Assembly: GCF_005697565.1 (NCBI RefSeq)
Contig: NZ_CP040004.1
Coordinates: 62,001 to 126,000, forward strand
Direction of reading: 5' to 3'
Length of the DNA stretch: 64,000 bases
DNA from: Candidatus Nanosynbacter featherlites
GTDB lineage: Bacteria; Patescibacteriota; Saccharimonadia; Saccharimonadales; Saccharimonadaceae
In this document: positions 41,494 through 48,532 of the stretch, one piece after another
Position numbering within the stretch: the stretch's first letter is position 1
Layout of the letters: each line of letters opens with the position of its first letter
Position numbers and translations under genes: made by a program
Notes under the pieces: model-generated
The model's input: the letters and a program-made list of their open reading frames with translations, nothing else
Databases searched by the model: none
What the model was told of the DNA's origin: nothing

Positions 41494-43305
41494 ATGAGCG
41501 AAGACAAACTCTATGCAATGCGACACAGCCTAGCACACATCATGGCAGCAGCCGTACAGCGGTTATGGCCAGATGCGAAATTCGGAGTTGGTCCGGTTGT
41601 TGAGCATGGGTTTTATTACGATATTGATCTTGGCGAAACGAAGATTAGCGAGCAACAGTTCAACAAAATCGAAAAGATAATGCGACGAATCATTGCAGAG
41701 AAGCAGGACTTTGTTTGCACAAAATGTCCAATTGATGATGCTATTCAATGGGCTAAAGATAGCCATCAGCCATATAAAGAAGAGCTTCTTAATGATCTGA
41801 AGCGTGCCGGGACGACAGTGGCAAAAGATTTGGATGCCGCAGAAATGGGCACAATTACCGAAAGTGATAGTGCGCTTGATGAAGTTTCGTTTTATACTAA
41901 CGGGTCGTTTAAGGATCTGTGTCGCGGACCGCATGTTGCAAATACCAGTGAGATTGGTGCGTTTAAGTTGATGCGGGTTGCAGGCGCCTATTGGCGGGGC
42001 AATGAAAAGAATCCTCAAATGCAGCGGCTATATGGCGTAGCTTTTGCTACGCAGGAAGAGCTAGATGAATATTTGAAGCAATTAGAACTGGCCAAACAGC
42101 GTGATCACCGCAAGCTAGGCAAGGAACTTGATCTATACACAACCTCGCCGCTCGTGGGGGTTGGTTTGCCATTATTTACGCCTCGTGGAACCATTTTGCG
42201 TGATGTCGTGGCGCAATATTCAAATCAGCTGCGTCAGAGGTTTGGCTTTGAAAAAGTCTGGACGCCGCATATCACTAAAAAGGACCTGTATGAAACATCA
42301 GGCCACTGGGCTAAATTTGGCGAAGAGCTGTTTTTGGTTAAGAGTCAGGAAACCAGTGATGAAATGGCATTAAAGCCGATGAACTGTCCGCATCATACAC
42401 AAATCTTTGCTTCACAACCACGTAGTTACCGTGATATGCCGGTGCGCTACCTGGAAACAACCACTGACTATCGTGACGAGAAAACCGGTGAGCTTGGCGG
42501 TCTGAATCGTGTGCGCTCGCTGACCCAGGATGACAGTCATGTCTTTTGTCGCCCAGACCAAATTGAACAAGAAATCAATAATTTATTGTCTGCTGCCCAG
42601 GAATTGTACGGCACTATTGATATGAAGCTGCGGGTTCGACTCAGTTACCGTGATGATTCTGATGCATATTTGGGTGAACGTGAATTGTGGGCTTCCGCAC
42701 AAAATCAATTGAAATCAGCAGTTGAAAAAGTTGGCTTGGACTATTTCGAGCAGGAAGGCGAGGCTGCTTTTTACGGACCAAAAATTGATTTCATGGCAAC
42801 CGACGCTATCGGTCGTGAGCACCAAGTTGCGACAGTGCAGCTAGACTTCGTGCAGCCGCAACGGTTTGGTTTGGAATATACAGATAGGGATGGCAATTTT
42901 ACAACACCTGTGATGATTCACTGTGCATTGCTGGGTTCGATTGAGCGATTCCTGAGCGTCTTCATCGAGCACACGGGCGGTTGGTTCCCATTCTGGGCAG
43001 CACCAGAGCAGGTACGCATCTTAACAATTAATGACACTGTTTTGGACTATGTTGATGAAATAACAACGATTTTATCAGGGGTGACTTTGATGCAACCGGT
43101 AAAATATAATGAAGTCAGATTTATAACAGATATTCGAAATGAATCAATTGGTAAGAAGATTCGTGAAGCAACTGTTGTAAAAATACCAACGCAAATTATT
43201 GTTGGTCCAAAAGATAAAGAGCAGCGGATTGTGAGCGTGCGCACGCGTGCAGGTGAAGAACAAGTCACAATCGATCAATTGGCTAGTTATATCCAGAACG
43301 TGTAA
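41494..43305 (+). CDS. thrS: Threonyl-tRNA synthetase
   Basis: Charges tRNA-Thr. The 603-aa protein starts directly with the editing domain (MRHSLAHIMAAAVQRLWPDA, HxxxH near residues 11-15) and lacks the N-terminal TGS domain of the 642-aa E. coli enzyme. The class II core has the zinc ligand motif MNCPHHTQIF, motif 2 region FRDE-like DYRDEKTGELGGLNRVR and motif 3 LLGSIERFLSVFIEHTGG. The anticodon-binding domain follows (about 500-603). AAGGAGGT is 4 nt before the ATG and is the element targeted by the T-box. Confidence 0.97.
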   Translation: MSEDKLYAMRHSLAHIMAAAVQRLWPDAKFGVGPVVEHGFYYDIDLGETKISEQQFNKIEKIMRRIIAEKQDFVCTKCPIDDAIQWAKDSHQPYKEELLNDLKRAGTTVAKDLDAAEMGTITESDSALDEVSFYTNGSFKDLCRGPHVANTSEIGAFKLMRVAGAYWRGNEKNPQMQRLYGVAFATQEELDEYLKQLELAKQRDHRKLGKELDLYTTSPLVGVGLPLFTPRGTILRDVVAQYSNQLRQRFGFEKVWTPHITKKDLYETSGHWAKFGEELFLVKSQETSDEMALKPMNCPHHTQIFASQPRSYRDMPVRYLETTTDYRDEKTGELGGLNRVRSLTQDDSHVFCRPDQIEQEINNLLSAAQELYGTIDMKLRVRLSYRDDSDAYLGERELWASAQNQLKSAVEKVGLDYFEQEGEAAFYGPKIDFMATDAIGREHQVATVQLDFVQPQRFGLEYTDRDGNFTTPVMIHCALLGSIERFLSVFIEHTGGWFPFWAAPEQVRILTINDTVLDYVDEITTILSGVTLMQPVKYNEVRFITDIRNESIGKKIREATVVKIPTQIIVGPKDKEQRIVSVRTRAGEEQVTIDQLASYIQNV

Positions 43306-43341
43306 TAAGCAAGCATAGTAAGCCGTTTAATAATAAGCTGA

Positions 43342-43680
43342 ATGGCACGGAGTAATATATTGAACGAACTAACAGCGACAAGCTTGCGCGATAAAGTCTA
43401 TGAGTTGATGGCGCAATTGCCAAATAATAAAGTCACTACCTACGGAGACTTAGCTGCCATGGCTGGGTATCCATATGCAGCGCGCATTGTTGGAGGTATC
43501 GCTCATAATGGAGCTTTGGATTTACCTTGGCATCGCTTAGTTAATGCCAAGGGCGGATTGGCTGTTGGTTTTCCTGGGGGCCAAGAGGCACAAAAACAGC
43601 TACTTGAACAAGATGGGATTTTTTGTGATGCGCAGTGGCGAATAATTGATTTTGAGGAACGGCGATGGAAACCGGTATGA
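43342..43680 (+). CDS. Alkyltransferase-like (ATL) DNA repair protein
   Basis: A 112-aa protein of the MGMT C-domain family: KVTTYGDLAAMAGYPYAARIVGGIA gives the helix-turn-helix and Arg finger. The alkyl-accepting PCHR is PWHRLVN, with Trp in place of Cys, as in E. coli Atl. Such proteins bind O6-alkylguanine, flip it out and flag it for nucleotide excision repair, and cannot accept the alkyl group. It lies 36 nt after thrS and overlaps miaA. Confidence 0.9.
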   Translation: MARSNILNELTATSLRDKVYELMAQLPNNKVTTYGDLAAMAGYPYAARIVGGIAHNGALDLPWHRLVNAKGGLAVGFPGGQEAQKQLLEQDGIFCDAQWRIIDFEERRWKPV

Positions 43681-44558
43681 TGGAGCAAATAACACCCTTG
43701 ATTGTCATTACTGGTCCGACGGCAAGCGGTAAAACGTCACTGGCGATAAAATTAGCAAAAAAGTTTGGCGGTGAGATTATATGCGCAGATAGTAGGACGG
43801 TGTATCGTGACATGGATATAGGAACTGCCAAGCCAACTCTCATGGAGAGGCAAGGAGTGGCTCACTGGGGACTTGATTTAGTAGAACCAGGGCAGCTTTT
43901 TTCGGCTGCTGATTTTAAGGAATATGCAACAAAAGAGATTGCAGAGATTCGTGACCGTGGCAACATACCATTTTTGGTTGGAGGCACCGGGCTATATATA
44001 GATGGGATTATTTTCAACTTTAGTTTTGCGAATAGGAGCGATGGACGTTATCGCCAGCAGCTAGAAGGTATGAGCATAGAAGACTTACATAAATATTGTG
44101 TTAATAACAACATGTCTTTGCCGGAGAATAAATATAATAAACGTTATGTAATTCGGGCCATTGAACGTGGTACTCAAAATGTAGTAAAAAATGCATCAAT
44201 ACAAGAAAATACTATTGTTGTAGGAATAGCGACAGAAAGAGATGAACTAACTAACAGAGTTACCCAAAGAACTGAACAACTATTGATCAATAATGTTGTA
44301 GATGAAGCAACATATTTGGGTAATAAGTATGGCTGGCGCAGTGAGGCAATGACGGGCAATGTCTACCCTATAATAAATCAATATATACGTGGTAAAATTG
44401 ACTACAGTACAATGGTGCAGCAGATGATTGCCAGCGATCGGCAATTAGCTAAGCGCCAAATGACCTGGCTGAGGCGCAACCCTCATATTATGTGGTGTGA
44501 CCTATATTCAGCTGAACACTATTTATCACAGATACTGGCTCGCTTAGTTAATCCGTGA
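43665..44558 (+). CDS. miaA: tRNA dimethylallyltransferase MiaA
   Basis: Adds the isopentenyl group to A37 of tRNAs reading U-starting codons. The 297-aa protein has the P-loop GPTASGKTS, the substrate-binding DSRTVYRDMDIGTAKPT, and GGTGLYIDGIIF; all are typical. The start is uncertain: ATG 43665 has GAGGAAC at the right distance, while ATG 43677 overlaps the ATL stop as ATGA. The AT content rises in its second half compared with thrS. Confidence 0.93.
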   Translation: METGMMEQITPLIVITGPTASGKTSLAIKLAKKFGGEIICADSRTVYRDMDIGTAKPTLMERQGVAHWGLDLVEPGQLFSAADFKEYATKEIAEIRDRGNIPFLVGGTGLYIDGIIFNFSFANRSDGRYRQQLEGMSIEDLHKYCVNNNMSLPENKYNKRYVIRAIERGTQNVVKNASIQENTIVVGIATERDELTNRVTQRTEQLLINNVVDEATYLGNKYGWRSEAMTGNVYPIINQYIRGKIDYSTMVQQMIASDRQLAKRQMTWLRRNPHIMWCDLYSAEHYLSQILARLVNP

Positions 44559-44564
44559 TACAAT
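44559..44564 (+). promoter_or_regulatory. -10 of the HTH gene, near-leaderless
   Basis: TACAAT within the last codons of miaA, 9 nt before the ATG at 44574. No ribosome binding site. Confidence 0.4.
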
Positions 44565-44573
44565 TATTGTGCA

Positions 44574-45164
44574 ATGATTGATTCATTATTTGGTTCAAAA
44601 ACAAGAGTAAAGCTACTGCATTTATTCTTAAATAATCCTGGAAAATCATTCTACGTACGAGAAATTACGCGTCTTATTGACGAGCAGATAAATTCAGTGA
44701 GGCGTGAATTAGCCAACATGATGAACGTTGGTATCATCGTGTCTGATAATGCTGACAATAAGCTGTACTACGCAGTCAATCAGCAGTATCAATATTTTGA
44801 GGCTTTATCTATGATATTCGCCGACAACTCGCCTAAGGCAAAAGAACCAAAGGCTGTAGCAAAGGATGCGACTTGGTTAGCTAAGGTTGGCCAGCTTTCT
44901 GGGCTGCGACTTGCTATAGCGGCGGGAACTTTGGTTAGAGGCTCGGCCAGCCGAGTGGATTTGTTGGTTGTCGGTGAGATAGTACAATCTCAGCTGGAAA
45001 AGTTGATGGATAAAGCTGAAAAACTGGAAAAGAAGAGCCTTAATTATGCAGTATTATCATATGATGATTTTTACTATCGGTTGAGTGTTCGTGATAGGTT
45101 TGTGACTGATATTTTGAGTGGTAAGCATTCAGTGTTGGTTGATGTCGATAGAATATTAAAATAA
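44574..45164 (+). CDS. Winged-helix protein with degenerate nucleotidyltransferase-like domain
   Basis: A 196-aa protein. Residues 1-75 form a winged helix (FGSKTRVKLLHLFLNNPGKS, YVREITRLID, INSVRRELANMMNVGII). Residues about 105-195 look like a nucleotidyltransferase fold: IAAGTLVRGSASRVDLLVVGE resembles the GSxxxG...DxDLLV motif with one Asp lost. That architecture is seen in uncharacterised regulators of archaea and CPR. The target is unknown. The MBL-fold gene follows 9 nt downstream with its own AAGGAGA. Confidence 0.7.
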   Translation: MIDSLFGSKTRVKLLHLFLNNPGKSFYVREITRLIDEQINSVRRELANMMNVGIIVSDNADNKLYYAVNQQYQYFEALSMIFADNSPKAKEPKAVAKDATWLAKVGQLSGLRLAIAAGTLVRGSASRVDLLVVGEIVQSQLEKLMDKAEKLEKKSLNYAVLSYDDFYYRLSVRDRFVTDILSGKHSVLVDVDRILK

Positions 45165-45173
45165 GGAGACAAT

Positions 45174-45806
45174 ATGTTTGACATAGAGTATAAGGGTGCT
45201 AATGCTGTTGTTTTTACAACAAAAAACGTAAAAGTTGTGTTTGACCCAAAGTTATCATTGGTTGGTAAGAAGGATTTGTCTGTTGAAGATGCAGTTGAGG
45301 TACTTACTGAAGACCGCTTTGCATCAACAGTCGGCAATCCTCGGGTGAAATTTAATGGTCCTGGTGAGTATGAGGTGGCAGACGTCGGGTTAGCTGGTTT
45401 TCCAGCCCAGCGACACATTGATACGGAAGGGAGCAATAGTACAATATATAAGCTTTTGATAGGTGGAACAAGGATAGCTGTACTGGGTAATATTGATCCA
45501 AAATTGAGTGAGGAACAATTGGAGCAAATCGGAGTTACTGATATTGTTGTGCTGCCTGTTGGCGGTGGTGGGTACACCCTGGACGCTACAGCAGCTGCGG
45601 TAATTGTTAAACAGATTGATCCTCGAGTTGTCATACCGGTTCATTACTCAGATTTAGAATTAGCATACGAAGTACCACAGGATGTATTAGATACATTCTT
45701 AAAAGAAGTGGGCGCTTCCGGTATAGATGCTGGCACCAAGTGGAAGGTTAAATCTGCAGAAGCTTTACCTGAGCAGCTGACAGTAGTTAAGGTTGATCGT
45801 AGCTAG
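45174..45806 (+). CDS. MBL-fold protein, UlaG-like, metal site mostly lost
   Basis: A 210-aa protein. The start MFDIEYKGANAVVFTTKNVKVVF and the centre NGPGEYEVADVGLAGF match small UlaG-type metallo-beta-lactamase fold proteins. The HxHxDH zinc motif is absent; only a late IPVHYSDLE retains a His. Activity is therefore doubtful. AAGGAGAC precedes the ATG by 4 nt. It shares an operon with the HTH protein. Confidence 0.72.
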   Translation: MFDIEYKGANAVVFTTKNVKVVFDPKLSLVGKKDLSVEDAVEVLTEDRFASTVGNPRVKFNGPGEYEVADVGLAGFPAQRHIDTEGSNSTIYKLLIGGTRIAVLGNIDPKLSEEQLEQIGVTDIVVLPVGGGGYTLDATAAAVIVKQIDPRVVIPVHYSDLELAYEVPQDVLDTFLKEVGASGIDAGTKWKVKSAEALPEQLTVVKVDRS

Positions 45807-45824
45807 GATAACTAAATAGCTAAA

Positions 45825-45858
45825 TTAAAATATCCTCCACTAACGGAGGATATTTTAA
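45825..45858. terminator. Bidirectional terminator between the MBL gene and rpmB
   Basis: TTAAAATATCCTCC and GGAGGATATTTTAA form a perfect 14-bp stem with a 6-nt loop, serving both convergent genes. Confidence 0.9.
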
Positions 45859-46071
45859 TTATTTAGCTTTTGCCGCGCTCTGCAGAATTCCTTTTTTTCG
45901 AAGAGTGCGAATTGCTTGAGTGCTAAGTACCATTGTGACTTTTTGGCCACCGACCGTAAAGGTCTTTTTTTGTAGATTCGGCTTAAAAACTCGCTTTGTA
46001 CGTCGCAGTGAGAAGCTCACGTTATGGCCGTACTGCTTGCCTTTGCCGGTTAGTTCGCATCGTGATGCCAT
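45859..46071 (-). CDS. rpmB: 50S ribosomal protein L28
   Basis: A 70-aa protein starting MASRCELTGKGKQYGHNVSFS, with the basic LRRTKRVFKPNLQKK and VSTKALRTLRKKG-like LSTQAIRTLRKKG near the end. The ATG at 46071 is preceded by AGAGGTTGG and fits the family; the frame opens earlier at 46098. Its promoter is TTGACT, 18 bp, TACAAT (46135-46106, minus strand). Confidence 0.96.
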   Translation of the reverse strand: MASRCELTGKGKQYGHNVSFSLRRTKRVFKPNLQKKTFTVGGQKVTMVLSTQAIRTLRKKGILQSAAKAK

Positions 46072-46105
46072 TTCCAACCTCTCTAATTTATTAAACAATC
46101 CCTAA

Positions 46106-46146
46106 TATTGTAACGGTATATCACAAAATAGTCAAGATGATATAAT
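46106..46146. promoter_or_regulatory. Overlapping divergent promoters of rpmB and the protease
   Basis: Minus strand: TTGACT (46135-46130), 18 bp, TACAAT (46111-46106) for rpmB. Plus strand: TGA-TATAAT (46141-46146), 7 nt before the ATG at 46154. The two RNA polymerase sites overlap and may exclude each other. Confidence 0.65.
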
Positions 46147-46153
46147 GAAATAT

Positions 46154-46798
46154 ATGAACTTTACGGTAGTGATAATTACATTGTTAGTGATTCTGGTATC
46201 AATGACTATTCATGAGGCGATGCACGCTTTTATGGGATATTTTTTGGGTGATCAGACTGCTAAAGCAGAAGGAAGGTTGTCTCTTAATCCTATAAGACAT
46301 ATTGACCCATTTTTAACTATCCTGCTACCGCTAACATTACTAGTGTTGGGCGCTCCAGTATTTGGTGGAGCTAAACCGGTGCCATTTAACCCGCATAAGG
46401 TGCGGTTTGGAGAGTGGGGTGTTGCCCTGGTGGCAATCGTCGGACCTCTGACTAACCTAGTACTGGCATTCACTTTTTTTGGTATTGGTGTGAGTCTGGG
46501 TTTTGTAGATAAATTTGGCTTTTCTCCATCATTGATTGGTGTCACGCTTCAGGCTTTTGTGTTTGTTAATCTGGGATTTTTTGCTTTCAATATGATTCCT
46601 ATACCGCCGCTTGACGGATCTAGAGTACTCTATGCATTGGCTCCGGATTTTGTAAGAAATTTCATGAGACAGGTTGAGCAATATGGGCTTGTCATCATCA
46701 TGGCTCTTGTTATGGTTGGTTCGCCATTTATATCTCTATGCATGAATTGGCTGATTATACACACACTTCAGTTATTTATTTTGATTTTTAGTGTATAA
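46154..46798 (+). CDS. Site-2 protease family (M50) membrane metalloprotease
   Basis: About 214 aa. The zinc motif is TIHEAMHAF (HExxH, near residue 20) and the third ligand lies in FNMIPIPPLDGSRVL. Five or six TM helices fill the protein and there is no PDZ domain, so it is a minimal S2P. Substrates could be anti-sigma factors or leftover signal peptides; unknown. ATG 46154 was chosen since 46145 lies in the -10. Confidence 0.88.
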   Translation: MNFTVVIITLLVILVSMTIHEAMHAFMGYFLGDQTAKAEGRLSLNPIRHIDPFLTILLPLTLLVLGAPVFGGAKPVPFNPHKVRFGEWGVALVAIVGPLTNLVLAFTFFGIGVSLGFVDKFGFSPSLIGVTLQAFVFVNLGFFAFNMIPIPPLDGSRVLYALAPDFVRNFMRQVEQYGLVIIMALVMVGSPFISLCMNWLIIHTLQLFILIFSV

Positions 46799-46957
46799 TA
46801 TAAGTAGTCCCTTGAGTCTATGGGCGCATATGATTTTCCTAACATCATATGATAGGGAGCTTTATATGGTATATCACCGTGGTGGTATATTGCGAGCACC
46901 CACCTTGCTTTATGCGGGGAATATCAAGCGTTCATGACTCTTGGGGCTTTTTGTTTG
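46794..46957 (+). ncRNA. Structured ncRNA candidate, 6S-like outline
   Basis: A TATAAT at 46794-46799 sits in the protease stop. An RNA from about 46806 could close with AGTCCCTTGAGTC and GACTCTTGGGGCT (about 12 pairs), the latter followed by TTTTTG as in a terminator. Inside are a GCATATGAT/ATCATATG hairpin and an ATATCACC/GGTGGTAT hairpin. Length about 150 nt, no ORF. A closed rod with internal bulges is the shape of 6S RNA, but I cannot confirm identity. Confidence 0.5.
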
Positions 46958-47014
46958 CCCGTTTATTGGCTGTGGCGGGTAGACGAATAATTGCAGAGCA
47001 TATATAATCAAATA

Positions 47015-47345
47015 CAGCAGTTCACTAGGCAATCGCTTGATTTCTGTCAAGAGGAAAGTCCGGGCAACAAAGGACACGACAGTCGCTAACGGCGACCAGG
47101 GGTGACCCTAGGGAAAGTGCCACAGAAACAAAACTACCCATAGCTATGGGAAAAGGTGAAACGAGTAAGGTAAGAGCTTACAGCTTACTATGGCGACATA
47201 GTAAGGAGGTAAACCCTGTCGGTTGCAAGGAGATCTACATTTCGGGTGTCCGCCTGTAGGTCGAGAACCGCTTGATTCATTTGGCAACAAATGAACTAGA
47301 TAGATGATTGCCCACGACAGAACCCGGCTTATCGGTGGACTGTAT
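47015..47345 (+). ncRNA. rnpB: RNase P RNA
   Basis: Catalytic RNA of RNase P that matures tRNA 5' ends. P1 arms CAGTTCAC (47018-47025) and GTGGACTG (47335-47342) pair fully. The conserved GAGGAAAGTCCGGGC is near 47050, GGTGAAACG near 47155, and ACAGAACCCGGCTTAT near 47317-47333. TATAAT at 47003-47008 drives it and a strong hairpin terminator follows. Its protein partner RnpA is not in this window. Confidence 0.95.
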
Positions 47346-47384
47346 ACTAAAAATTCCTCCTATTGATGGAGGAATTTTTAGTAT
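47344..47384. terminator. Bidirectional terminator of rnpB and rplT
   Basis: ATACTAAAAATTCCTCC with its exact complement forms a 17-bp stem and a 7-nt loop, with T/A runs on both sides. Confidence 0.9.
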
Positions 47385-47401
47385 ATTCTGTAGACTCTGG
47401 T

Positions 47402-47746
47402 CTATTTTGTAGCTGCTTCAACGATCTTTTTGAATGCTACAGGATCGTTCACGGCTATTTCTGCTAATATTTTGCGATTAACATCAATATTATGAGCTTT
47501 CATACCGGCAATCAACTTACCGTAAGTGGTGCCTTCTTGTCGAGCAGCTGCGTTAATACGAGTAATCCACAATGCTCGCAAGTCACGTTTTTTATTGCGA
47601 CGGTCACGATAAGCATATTGCAAGGCGCGAATAACACCTTGTTTTGCTAAACGAAAACTGCGTGTACGGTTATGCTGCATTCCTTTAGCAGCTTTGAGAA
47701 TCTTTTTGTGCTTTGCATGTGCTGAAACGCCTCGTTTTACTCGCAT
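47402..47746 (-). CDS. rplT: 50S ribosomal protein L20
   Basis: The 114-aa early-assembly 23S rRNA-binding protein, starting [20 protein letters not shown]. The family stretch [20 protein letters not shown] and [16 protein letters not shown] [14 protein letters not shown] are present. It is last of the infC-rpmI-rplT operon with a 4-nt gap to rpmI, the universal order. Confidence 0.97.
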   Translation of the reverse strand: MRVKRGVSAHAKHKKILKAAKGMQHNRTRSFRLAKQGVIRALQYAYRDRRNKKRDLRALWITRINAAARQEGTTYGKLIAGMKAHNIDVNRKILAEIAVNDPVAFKKIVEAATK

Positions 47747-47750
47747 GATA

Positions 47751-47945
47751 CTACACTCCCATTGCTCGACGAGCGTTTTTGGCCATAGAGCCTTTTACGG
47801 TTGCTGTTGTGTTAATGGCACGTTTACGGCTCTTAGACTTCTTAGCCAAGAGGTGACCGCCAAATGCACGTTGGCGGGTTAGTTTGCCGGTACTGGTTAG
47901 CTTAATGCGCTTAGCAGTGCCCTTGTGGGTCTTTAGTTTTGGCAT
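47751..47945 (-). CDS. rpmI: 50S ribosomal protein L35
   Basis: A 64-aa protein, [22 protein letters not shown]..., very basic and of typical length. The ATG overlaps the infC stop (TAATG) and AAGGAG lies inside infC, so the two are coupled. Confidence 0.96.
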   Translation of the reverse strand: MPKLKTHKGTAKRIKLTSTGKLTRQRAFGGHLLAKKSKSRKRAINTTATVKGSMAKNARRAMGV

Positions 47946-48451
47946 TACTTACTCCTTATTACTACGCTCAGATTGCGACCTGCCATCTGAGGTTTTTGTT
48001 CTACGATTGCGACTTCTTCAAGTAGGGCAGTGATTTTTTCAATCAACTCGTAACCAATCTCTTTATGTGCCATTTCGCGACCTTTATAAATTACCTGGAT
48101 GCGAACTTTGTGTCCTTCTTCTAGGAATTTACGGACCTTACGAAGTTTTACTTCCAAGTCGCCTTGGCCTATCTTGAGACCAAAACGCATTTGCTTCAGG
48201 TCACTGGCTTTAGCTAGTTTGCGATTGCGCTGCTGATCCTTCATCTTCTGGTACCGGTATTTACCCCAGTTGACGATTTTAGCCACAGGTGGATTAGCGT
48301 TAGGCGATATTTCCACGAGATCTAATCCCGCTTCTTCCGCCGCTGCTAGTGCGTCACGGAGTGACATTACTCCTAACTGCTCACCGTCTGAACCAATAAC
48401 GCGTAGTTCGCGAGCACGGATGGCTCCGTTGGTACGAATTGTTTTATTAAT
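47945..48451 (-). CDS. infC: Translation initiation factor IF-3 with AUU start
   Basis: About 168 aa. The conserved N-domain (TIRTNGAIRARELRVIGSDG, then EQLGVMSLRDALAAA) lies upstream of the first ATG, so the real start must be earlier. In that frame no ATG, GTG or TTG exists; an ATT at 48451-48449 lies 8 nt after AAAGGAG. E. coli infC also starts with AUU, which lets IF-3 repress itself by rejecting non-canonical codons. The C-domain (KVRKFLEEGHKVRIQVIYKGRE) is complete. The ATG-only reading (48367) would remove 28 conserved residues. Confidence 0.93.
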   Translation of the reverse strand: MNKTIRTNGAIRARELRVIGSDGEQLGVMSLRDALAAAEEAGLDLVEISPNANPPVAKIVNWGKYRYQKMKDQQRNRKLAKASDLKQMRFGLKIGQGDLEVKLRKVRKFLEEGHKVRIQVIYKGREMAHKEIGYELIEKITALLEEVAIVEQKPQMAGRNLSVVIRSK

Positions 48452-48499
48452 CGTTAGCTCTCCTTTGTAAAGTGAATCGTTAGATTAATTCCAAAATCA

Positions 48500-48528
48500 A
48501 TTCTAACAGATAAGGACGCGTATTTCAA
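48500..48528 (-). promoter_or_regulatory. Promoter of infC-rpmI-rplT
   Basis: Minus strand TTGAAA (48528-48523), a 17-bp spacer and TAGAAT (48505-48500). The leader is about 40 nt to the ATT start. Confidence 0.75.
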
Positions 48529-48532
48529 GGAT

